Source: Siphonodentalium dalli | Taxonomy: Eukaryota > Mollusca > Scaphopoda > Gadilida > Siphonodentaliidae | DNA length: 64,000 nucleotides | NCBI GenBank assembly: GCA_032622095.1 | Contig: CP136061.1 | Coordinates: 96,653,345-96,717,344 of the forward strand | Direction: 5' to 3' | The notes under the pieces: model-generated | What the model saw: the letters and a program-made list of their open reading frames with translations, nothing else | What the model was told of the DNA's origin: nothing | The model's database searches: none | Program-made: the position numbers and the translations under genes | Shown: piece by piece, positions 37,601-49,600 of the stretch | Layout: every line of letters begins with the position of its first letter | How positions within the stretch are numbered: the first letter of the stretch is position 1

Positions 37601-40600
37601 GATGTTATGCTACGGTAAATGGGACATTTATCTGCGAAAGGTCATTGGCGTGTACAATGAACATGAGGGAGTCCTAGCATTTGCTTGCGGAACACCCGAT
37701 TCCACTGGAACTTGAGAAGAGTAGGTTCCGTCGACTTTTTGGTTTGGAGGGATGTCAACCAATATTGGATGTTACCTTGAATCCCGCAATTTTCAAGTGT
37801 CTGCAGTAGTTCGTTGTGTGGTCGATAACTTATAATTTCACCCATACAGAGCCCCAGACAAACATGAGCAGACGACACTCTTCTATATGCTTCTATATAT
37901 GTGTGGGGCTCCCTGCAGAGTAATGGATGTTTTTTATTTTATGTCCTAAAAATTGTAAGAAACATTTATTTCAAAAACATGATAAAAAATTGTTAGGCCA
38001 ATGCATTCTCTTATATATGCGAGGCGACCTATGGTCGACTCGCATATATAAGAGAATGCATTGGCACAGGGTAAAACAAATCCCGACTTCCGACTGGATT
38101 TGATATGGCGGGTCACAATTATGCTGCATTTCTTGTTATTTGAAGCTAGTGGGTCCCTGGTTGTTATATACTTTCTTTCTTTGGATGCATTGGTGCAGAT
38201 AGTAGTTTTTTCAATACCATTAGTTTTTTAGTTATAATAAGTCATACGCGCTATTTTAGAGAACCGCGGAATGTCGGTACACACATTAAAGTGATGTGAA
38301 ACACTCCGGCCGTGTGAGCAAATAGAAATGGATAATAATCTTGCTCAAAATAGTTATTTTTTATGCATATTAATCCAAATTGACAACACACACAGTCATC
38401 CTTATATATTAATTAAACGCAACGAAGCTAGATGCTGAAATCATTTGCGTTAGTTTATCGCCATTGTTGCGTCCCGAATTTAGATGTAAATATTTACAAT
38501 TGAGCGTAGTTCAGATGATGTTTTCTATGGATTGGTATGGTCGATTTCTTTAAAATTTTCAGTGATGTTAGTAGAATGCTACATTATCCAGGTTGGCATA
38601 GAGCCTGAGAACTAACTTATAAGTTTATCGCACTCGAACAAGTCCATAATATGTCTTTAACACAATATATAGGGTGCTTGCCGTCAAGCCACGTCCGTTG
38701 TTGGTATTTGTTCTTTGTTTGGTGCGACGAACCATGTATATCATGTTATTCTGTTCCTAAATATGATTCAAATCGATATATTAATTAATTGTTTTCTCTT
38801 ATTCTTCCCAGGGGATGATCTACCTTCAGGGCACTGAGATAAAATCTCACGGAAATCTTAAAAGCACTAACACAGTAGTCGACAGTCGCTTCGTGTTAAA
38901 GGTCACCGACTTCGGTATCCATTGTCTCCGAGGGGCGAGCAATGGTCCGGATGTCACTTCACATCGACTTTATCAATGTAAGTAATGAAATAACCCCGAT
39001 GTCAATTCACATCGACATTATCAATGTAATTAATGAAATAACCCTGATGTAACTTCACATCGACTTTATCAATGTAAGTAATGAAATAGTCATGATGTCA
39101 AATCACATCGACTTTAATAATGTAAGTAATAAAATAGTCATAATGTCAATTCACATCGACTTTATCAATGTAAGTAATAAAATAGTCATAATGTCAATTC
39201 TCGTCGACTTTATCAATATAAGTAATGAAATATCTTAACCCTTTCATGAGGGGAGCTGCGCTACTGCGGCATTAAATAACATGTGTCAGTCCAGTATCCT
39301 AAATATGTGAGTCTTCCATATGGAGCCTCACATATAACAGAATGCAGTGCATGGCTTACACGGTCAAGGTAAATATTGTTAGGCCAATGTATTCTCATAT
39401 ATATGCGATGCTCCATATGGGAGACTCCCATATATAAGAGAATGCATTGTCACAGGAGTTTCGCAAATTTAAACAGCTATCTGCTTTAAACTGTGAGCCA
39501 CCTATCTTAACCCTTTACCCAACAAAACGGCCCTGTGCCAATGCATTCTCTTATATATGCGAGTCGACCATAGGTCGCCTCGCATATATAACATAATGCA
39601 TTGGCTTAACACATATTAAAAATGATAAAATTGTCAAAGAATGTAGAACAATATTATAAAAATTGTAAAAAAAAATGTAAGAACAAATTATAAAATTGTT
39701 TAAGAATGTAAGAAAAAATGGTAAAAAGTGTTAAAAAAAGATTTTGTAAAGGCCAATGCATTCTCTTATATATGCGAGGCGACCTATGGTCGACTCGCAT
39801 ATATAAGAGAATGCATTGGCACAGGGCATAACTGTAACCATCACAATGTGGTCAATGAACCAGTTCCAATGATATCCATATTTGTATGGGGTTATTGAGA
39901 CAGACCGATGATATTTTAGGCTGTTGAAGCTTTATTTGGGCGTTTTTGGCCGGTTTGTTGGGTAAAGGGTTAATATGCGAACGTATATATGTCAGCAGTG
40001 TCCAAAGTGGCATATATCTCTCGTTAACCCTTTCACGACGGGAGCTGCACTGGTGCAGCATTGAAGACCATGCGTTCTCTTATATACCTCTATACGAGTC
40101 TTCCATAGGGAGCCTCGCATATATAAGCTTACAAGTTCAAGGTAAATATTGTTAGGCCAATGTATTATCTTATATATGCACGGCACCCTATGGGAGACTC
40201 GCATATACAAGAAATGCATGGACACAGGGTTTTCGGAACATTTCAGGAAGCTCTAGTCATGGAAGCATTACACTTATAATACCGTTAAATATAGTGTGTA
40301 TAGTGTTGTGAATTCAGTCTTTCGCTCGTTGTGTGCGTACGTTCTTAAAAGATAGAATAACTTCGTTTTGTATGCTAGTTGTACGAAATGTTATATAATA
40401 AATACATTTGTTTTACATTTGAACGCTGTCAAGCAAATCGATGTTGGAAGCTAGCACAATGCATTATATTCTGGCATGTTTACAATTTCCTCCATGCGTG
40501 ATATCGCCTTTCGTGTGGAAATAGTCCACGCCGTTGTCTTTTTTGTACAAATTACGACAGCACAAGGGTGTTTGTTCTCTGTGGGCTTCTCGGCCGTCTA

Positions 40601-43600
40601 TAAACTTCGCGATTTTGGCGAACATGGCAATGAAGATGTATCAATCGATATGCCGTTGCATGACACGTTTAATATCACAATCAATTATTCTTCTTTCTTG
40701 TCGTTTATATATAGGCAGCACCATCTTCTCTGGTCACCATGATGGACTCCCTGTGGAAAATAACAAATACGTGTGTGTCATACATTCTCATTAAAGAGTA
40801 TTTCTTTTATTTTGATAGATTGTCTGTCAGCTCCACTGTGACTGGGTCTTTTTTATGTCAGATACGTTTACGACATAGCTCACCACACGTTGCCAGAAAT
40901 GAGACTCATATTGCGCGTTAACGCTTTATTTAATAAATGAATTCTCCCACCGGTTATAACACTATACACTGGAGTTGTATATTGTTTATCTGGATGGGTG
41001 TTCGGGAAATATGAGTAGACAATAGATGGACGTACATGTAATGATAATGCAAAAGGATTCGTATTACTTGGTAGCAAATAAGCGAATCACGTAAATGTGT
41101 ATATAGTAACCATTGGTTAAACCGATATGGCTCTTTCGAACCCAAAAGTATGTGTGTATAATTTTATGAGAGGTTTCTCAAAACATACCAACGTGGACAC
41201 CATATCCTCGCGCAAATACGAACATAATCGACCTATAAAGATTAATTGGTGCATTGTTTGATTCTGATATAATCAGATAATGGAGTCATATCCGTTTTTT
41301 CGTTTATGGCGCGGGCCATAGTGAAACACATGTTAAAGAGCGTACACCTAAAACGTCGTGAGTTAGCTTATTTGTGTCAATGTCCGCACATAATCTGCTT
41401 AGAATCGCCCCATTTTGAGTCGGTAATGTGACTAAAACGCTCTCATTTGCAGCACACTGTCGACTCAAAATGAAGCTATGCTAAGCAGAGTATCTACCTA
41501 AAACAAGTTATATTATAAGCAGATATAATCCAGTCGTAAGTCGGTATTTTTTACCCTGTGCCAATGCATTCTCTTATATATGCGAGTCGACCATAGGTCG
41601 CCTCGCATATATAAGAGAATGCATTGGCCTAACAATGTTTTACAATTTTAATAATTTTTTCTTGTATTCTTTAACAATTTTATAATTTCACCCAAACAGA
41701 ACCCCAGACAAACATGAGCAGACGACACTCTTCTATATACTTCTATAAATGTGTGGGGCTCCCTGCGGGGTAATGGATGTTTTTTTTATTTTATGTCCTA
41801 AAAATTGTAAGAACAAAATGATAAAAAATTGTTAGGCCAATGTATTCTCTTATATATGCGAGGCGACCTATGGTCGACTCGCATATATAAGAGAATGCAT
41901 TGGCACAGGGTAAAAAAAATCCCGACTTACGACTGGATTTGATATGGCGGGTCACAATTCGTCGTTACAGCGCTGAAAATATATGTTTTGTTTCTTATAT
42001 TATTCGATGCATTTGAGATAGTTTCATTTGTGCGGTTCAATTTGTTTAGTCAGCAGTCGCGTCAAAATTGCAACTGCAGATCATGGTCAGAACATCCAGA
42101 TATCGCTCTGAAACGTTCATGTTGCTGCATAATTATGTTGATTGAACCTAAGAGAAGGCAGTGCGTGAACGTTTTAGATATATAGTTGCATGTTAAAATA
42201 GCGCAATATTTACATCATACGAACATTCCTTTTCCAATTCCAGAATACAAATGACATAGTTTTTGTTTGGGAGCCGAACATTGTATTCGAAGTGGTATCT
42301 TCTATGACTTCAATGTGTCTTTATTATTAGGTGTAATTTTGGAGCGCAAACTGTCACGTGGCTTTAATTCACGCTGTAGTTATTAAAGATGACACATCAG
42401 ATTAGACGACATAAGTTATTTATAAACCAGAGTATAATGGTGAATATATGGTGCTTGTGTTACTAGATTGAGGCGATACGTATAACCAGGCCCCATGTTT
42501 TGTTCCCTTGATTAGTGGAAAATTGGTTAGCAATATTTTACTAATTAGGTGTTAAATTGGACGAGGCATCTTCCAAGCATGCAACATATGGACAATGAAC
42601 CCTGAATTATATCCTGTGATATCTTTGTAGCAAAATTGTGGACGGCTCCGGAGTTATTGCGCATGACACATCCCATTCCGTCAGGCAGTCAGAAGGGTGA
42701 TGTATATAGCTTTGGCGTCATTTGCCAGGAGATCGTGTACAGGAACGGCGTATTCTACATGTTCAACGCTGATCCGTCACCGGAAGGTTCGTAATTTTCT
42801 TGCGTTTCTTTAACCCTTTACCATACAATCCGGCCAAAACCGGCCAAATAAAGCTTCAACAGCCTAAAATATCTTCGGTCTGTCTCAATAGAACCATACA
42901 AATATGGATATCATTGGAACCGGCTCATTGACCACATTGTGATAGTTACAGTCATGCCCTGTGCCAATGCATTCTCTTATATATGCTAGTCGAACATAGG
43001 TCGCCTCGCATATATAAGAGAATGCATTGGCCTAAACAAAATCTTTTTTTAACACTTTTTACCATTTTTTTTTACATTCTTAAACAATTTTATAATTTTT
43101 TCTTACATTTTTTTTACAATTTTTACACATTGTGATAGTTACAGTCATGCCCTGTGCCAATGCATTCTCTTATATATGCGAGTCGACCATAGGTCGCCTC
43201 GCATATATAAGAGAATGCATTGGCCTAAAAAGACATTTAATGTGTTAAGCCAATGCATTCTCTTATATATGCGAGGCGACCTATGGTCGACTCGCATATA
43301 TAAGAGAATGCATTGGCACAGGGCCCTTCTGTTGGGTAAAGGGTTAAAACGTCGCATATTGTGAAGGAACAGCTTAATATATCGGGCCATAATAAAAATA
43401 TACTCAGTCTCCCCTGACCATGTCCATTCTAAAAACAAAACTACTCTAAACATGTTTTTTGAGTGGCATCTCAGAAATATATATTATTTGTATTTCTAGT
43501 CCAATATGATCAAATATGAAATAATACTCAACATGATTGTATGGAACCGCCATTGTAAGTTACCTAGAATGACATAATTATATACTTCATTTTATTGTAT

Positions 43601-46600
43601 CGAGATGAGCAACTCAGATTTTTAATTTCATATATTGAACATTAAAAACAATCGGGACACGGCCTCTCGTTGTATTTCAAAAACACCGGCTGTGACTTTT
43701 GTCCAGATTTTGTCTCAATATTATCCAAGGCATTGTCTTGGAGTCCGTTCATACACTGGCAAGTTTGCACGGTATGGTTTGTAGGCAATGTGAACGGAAA
43801 CAAGCATATAAAATGCATCTGTACCACAGCTAACTACGTGCGAATTAAAAACTCTTTATTTCCACCTGTAGCGTTGTTACCGGCATTTACATGTAAATAT
43901 GATGTAATTATCTCTCAAGAATCAATCATACAGGTATTTGAAGGCAAATGTCATGCAGTAACACCGTTACGAGTGGAACTACAGAGATGTTACTTTCCAT
44001 GTCGTTCGCGTTGGTAAATATGCATGTTATATTCACGTTCCCGTTCTGGCACCATGTGATTTTCTAAGACGGAAAGCCTGCAACACATTCCGTGTAATCT
44101 TGCCAGCGTATGAACGAACCCTTACCTGGAAAATGATTGCTTAGGTTTCTCTGGGACCAATCGCTGTTTAAAAATACCCAGTGCATGGCCTCGTATAGAA
44201 GTATAAAACATAAACTACATATCTACCTACACGTGCAGTCTTCAAACATAAGATACACATGTATGGTAATGGGAAATGACGGTATTTCACCTGTGGCCTT
44301 ACTTGTTTACTCAAGTTAAGTTAATAAAATTAGATTCGTGGATTATTCAAGTATATATAATATAAGAGTCACACCGACCCACTCTTTATATCTGAACACA
44401 TTTTGAAATTCGATGATTTATATCTTTTACATCTATCGCTCTTTGAGCACGATTGGCACTACGATTAATTATTTACTATTAATTATTTTGAAACGTCAAA
44501 ACACAAAACCAGACAATATGGTCAATTGATATCACATACAAAAACAGCATTTTGCTCTGATATACCAGTCTTTTCTTTCGTCAACATTTGGTCAGTCGTC
44601 AGTTGTGATGCGAAATATATCTGGAGCAAATCTGCATTCAAAGCTGAATACACTAAAAAGGCTATTTGCCGTTATCAACTGATAGTAAATTGCGATAACC
44701 CCCGATGTATTGATTGTAGAAACACCAATGCCTCGCATGGGTGATACTGTATAAGACCAATAGCTTGTGATTAAGATAATTGACTCACCTTTATATCCCA
44801 GCATCATCTCTCCTGCAATCACAAATTACCCAATCAAGAAAAGAGCTTAGGTATGGACCAGGGACACCAATTTAAATCACTCACATGTTTTTTGTATATA
44901 CGTTTATTGTATAATCAGGCCTTGATCACCAAATCTGCTCCAATGGTTGTCAGTAAGACAGTCCTGGAGACTATGACATCCCCTTGTGATATAATGTTAT
45001 ATTCTTCTTGAATTGTAATTGTTGTAAACATAATTATTGCATTATATCACCAATAAACAATCAATCAAGTATGTAGTATATTTTGAAACAACTTACAGTA
45101 CTACTTATAAAGATAGGATCTACAACGAGTCCTCAGTTTATAGCGGAATTTACAAAACGAGTCCAGTAAATTAGGTCTGGACCGAACCTTTGGATAAAGA
45201 TATATATAAACTGGGACGAGTTGTAGATTCAATTTATTACACGATCCAAAACCTCGACAAAACATACTTAATTAACAAATGGGACGCGAGACTAACATCG
45301 ACGATTGAATGGAATAAGGGTAGGATCATGTAATAATATAGTTTTAGATACACGTTGTGAATACATAAAACACGATGAGAAACACGTGACAACCCCACCC
45401 TCCACGAACCCAACATTCTACGTATATATGCTTACGGCATATATATAAAATTCAACCATGCTTGCTTGTTCACATAACATTGCACTCTTATATGTACAGT
45501 AATGCCTTAAATAATCGACTCCTTAACCACAGCAAAATTAAGGGTAACTTTTCAGGATTTAATCGGAAATATGGCCGAGAGCATTCCGATGAAGGCAACA
45601 AGCCATATTTCCGACTAAATCCTGAAAAGTTACCCATAATTCTGCTGTGGTTAAGGAGTCGATTATTTAGGGCATTACTGTATACTACTTAATCGTATGT
45701 CACATGTGTGATTCTGAATAAAACATTGATTTCTGATATACGATCGTTGGTGCCATATCTCCCTGCATGATACAGAATAACCGAATTTGTAGTATTTAAA
45801 CCTGTCTACATGGTCCTAAAGTATATCATTATGTCAGATTGGTCTGCGAGATATTCATAAAAATGTAAATCCTGTGATTTGAGACACAGATTAGACATAC
45901 ACATAGTGCTTTATAGCTGATGATATATTAAGTCGAATTAATGGATAATTCGTTAGATCAGTCCCTGTGTCGTTGAGGGATATCCCAGCCATGATAGTTC
46001 ATTCGATTACGATGAAGAATTTACAATGATAGTTTCTAGACAAATAAATATGATTTTATTTCCAGAAGTAAACGATAAAGTATGCAAAGGATGTAAGCCG
46101 CCATACCGGCCGTCTATCGAAGAATTCGACTGCCCGTGCGACGAGTTGGCTGATATTATAAAGCGGTGCTGGTCGGAAGATCCCTTGGAGAGACCGGATT
46201 TTCCTGCAATCAAAAACATGATTAGGAAGCTAAATAGGTATATGTTGTTTTTTGTTTTTGTTTTTGTTTTTATTGAGGAAATAGACATTAAAAAAATATG
46301 AAACAGACAGACATACGTAAAGCACACGCATTAGAGTAACGAGATACATATTATATTCTTGCACTCACTTTTGCACTCTCCCAAATGAATTTCACTGGAC
46401 CACTCTCTCACTGGCGACATTAATATGAGCAAGCATGAATCATCATACTTATGGTTGTCGTAGGTATATGTTTTTAATAGCTGTAGTCGAAAGTTAACAT
46501 TTTACGTTATAATTCGATTCTCACATTCAGCTGTCAAAGTTTTTCTGTATTGTCATATTCTACCTGATGTTGCAATTGCGTAATAAACATATATATATAT

Positions 46601-49600
46601 ATATATTATGGAAAATGAGCAGACGACAGACAGACCAAATAATAATGCAAATACAAAAGGATGTTTATACATTGGTGAGAAATGTTCAGATAATAAGTTT
46701 AACAAACGGCCTCTGGGATATTCCTAAGGGATAACTACTCGTCAATGATTATTTAGTAAAGAAATTGATAATATAGTTTTGCTATAGACATACATTAGTG
46801 AGATATTAGCTGGAACGATGGTGACATACTATATTCTCAGTTATATATGTTCACGTGAAATATTATGTGGCGTAGAGATAGATTGGTACTTAATCTGAAT
46901 ACTATACTATATAGTACTTATATATGTGAAGGTCGGCAAAGAGATGCGGGGATTCAATATATGAATCGATTGATTTTCTTATTTCCTGACCGATATTTCT
47001 ATTCCGGCTTACCATTACCTGCGAGTGGTACACTCAAACCCATTTACATATGTAGCCGCCATGTACTCAGCTTATAAGGGCGAAAGTTCATGGCCCCATC
47101 ATCGATGTAAATGGTTTCCTCTTCCGTTGCGAAGAATCGCTTTCCAATTGATGTGTTTCTTGGTTGAATAGAAGTTACATTGGAGTGGTCGGAAATCAAT
47201 GCGCATTTTGTCGAACTGAAAGCAACATGGAGATCCATGCACTAACTGTTATATACAGCATTTATCGACCGCTTCCCCAAGGGCCGTAATTCCATCATGC
47301 ACTCGAGAACTTACACTAGAAATCTCAGTACCATTATAACCTGTCCTAATTATCAGCAGAAATCGAAAGCATTTTTGAATTATTTTGTTAAAAAGGTCAT
47401 GGATATGCGTCATTTTCCTTAAAATGCACTGACTGTTAGAGCAGTCATCGACCGCTTCGTAAATGACCGTACCGTAATTCCACCATACATTCGAGAACTT
47501 ACAATAGGAATATAAGTACCTTTATGCCCTCTCATAAGTTTCAGCAGAAATCGATAGCATATTTGGAGCCGAATTGGTCATTAACCCTTTACCCAACAAA
47601 CCGGCCAAAACCGGCCAAATAAAGCTTCAACAGCCTAAAATATCTTCGGTCTGTCTCAATAGAACCATACAAATATGGATATCATTGGAACCGGCTCATT
47701 GACCACATTGTGATAGTTACAGTTAGCCCTGTGCCAATGCATTCTCTTATATATGCGAGTCGACCATAGGTCGCCTCGCATATATAAGAGAATGCATTGG
47801 CCTAAAAAAAATCTTTTTTTAACACTTTTTACCATTTTTTCTTACATTCTTTAACAATTTTATAATTTTTAATGTGCTAAGCCAATGCATTCTCTTATAT
47901 ATGCGAGGCGACCTATGGTCGACTCGCATATATAAGAGAATGCATTGGCACAGGGCCCTTCTGTTGGGTAAAGGGTTAACGTAACAAGACACGTATGGGC
48001 ATCATATGTTGGTCGTGTTATCAATTTGGATTGATGACATTCTGCGGTTGGCACGCCACGTTAGGTAGACCTATTTTCTGTATAGCAGTGTTATTGAACC
48101 ACTGAATTCCACGATACATTGAATCTGTATGTTAGTATTTTTTCGTTAAAATTAAAGGTCTTGGATATGCGTCATTGTCAAACGGGGAAATTGCGATAGG
48201 GGGCTTAAGACGGTGTCTCAGCCCTCCCCAACTTTGGCTGACTTTCGTCGAATTTCAACATTTGGAAATTTCACGCTTGACACACAACATTATTTGGCAA
48301 CTTTACACATAGGCTTAACATATAGGCTTAAATTGTTCTCATTGTTTGATTTTCCAACTAGTCATTAGTGGGGAATTTGTATTATATCAACACAAGCATA
48401 TGTTTCTAATTTTGGTCCAACATATCCTCGCGGAAATACGCACATATTCGACCTATAATGCGAAATAGGTACATAGTGTGATTATTTGATTCTAAAATAA
48501 GCAGATAATGGATTCATAGCCGTTATTTCTGTGAAAACACATGTTAAAGAGCGTACACCTGAAGAGTTGTGGGTTGACTTATTTGTGTCATTGTCCGCAC
48601 ATAATCTGCTTAGAACGACCTAATTATGAGTCTATAATGATCTCATTTTCAGCACATTATCGACTCACAATGAGGCTATTCTAAGCAGATTATCTACCTA
48701 AATCAAGTTCTTTATAAGAAGATAATGTGCGGATTTTAGAGAGAACGGGCTGTTTGGTCTTATATGGCCTTCAGTTGAAAATATTCCAACCTTAGAGTGC
48801 TGTCCTGTTTCCAACAGTTGAAAAGCTTTAGGTACCACCTGGAAAGTTATAACTAAAGGGCATGTGCATATGGTATTTCGTGAAACTGGAAGTTTGGTCT
48901 TGTTCAATGAGGGTGCAGTTGGAAATTTCAAGGTGGAGATCCCAATCGGAGACATTCTAGCCACGTCCCTGATTTCCAATATTAAAGAAAGCTTCCAGTC
49001 AATCAATAGTCTTACTGAGGGATTCGGAGAACGTTGGATAACATCGCACAGTAAGTGTTCTAGTTAACTTATAGTTATACTGACGCCGTATGTGGAGATT
49101 CACCAGAACTCCCTAATTCTTTGTCAGAAGTATCTAAGTTAACTGGAGGTCGTAGTAGCAAACTTTAGAATAAGAAATGATGCGGTTAGATGGCAGGTGG
49201 ATGGGTTTCCACAACTGTGGGCATGTGGGTGTGGGGAACGTTCTATACTATTAACAACGTAGTCGCAGGGAATGTGTCTTCCTCTTTGCTTTTATTTTAG
49301 CCATAATATAGCTGATCAAAGTGAAAAACATCATTATGGCTGCGAACACACGTACCACAGTATCGATGGTATAGTAGGTGTGACAATTTATTATGATGGA
49401 GTTTGGTGACAATTGGTCGTCATAATTACAATGCAATAACTAGCCATGTCGCCCGCTGCATATTCGCACAGTAAGTCTACGGTCGATATATCCAGGATTT
49501 GTCAACCTGAATATCTTGTCGTTGTTGATCTTCACTCTACACGAAAACGTCGCAAAATTAAAAAAAAACTCAATTTGGGGTCTGTCTTAATACGCATGGA

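Larger units (their letters stand above)
31834..38811 (+). other. Intron 5
   Basis: Seven-kilobase intron, donor GTGAGT, acceptor CCCAG. Holds TTCCAAC-family repeats, a family A element (32451-32851), a TTAA element (32937-33374), a foldback with LINE sequence inside (34401-35163), a nested element pair (35777-36771) and a truncated family B element (37830-38116). 33380-33790, 35170-35520, 36780-37825 and 38120-38800 show nothing recognisable. Confidence 0.85.
38978..42630 (+). other. Intron 6
   Basis: Starts with the 48-bp donor repeat array, followed directly by three neighbouring TTAA elements (39235, 39507, 40024), a dispersed repeat (41198-41503), a family B element (41521-41955) and a dispersed repeat end (about 42230-42375). 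40275-41195 and 42380-42620 show nothing recognisable. Confidence 0.85.
42787..46065 (+). other. Intron 7
   Basis: Donor GTTCGT, acceptor TTCCAG. Holds an enlarged family A element 24 bp after the donor, a dispersed repeat shared with 4836-5110, and a mariner-like hairpin at 45495-45682. At 44880-45066 there is an AT-rich stretch ending ATAAACAATCAATCAA, possibly a retroelement 3' end (weak). 43350-43780, 44070-44870, 45070-45490 and 45690-46060 show nothing else. Confidence 0.8.

Noticed and set aside
43670-44017. 115-codon open frame as a host gene
   Set aside because: It overlaps a dispersed repeat also present at 4836-5110; treated as a repeat remnant.
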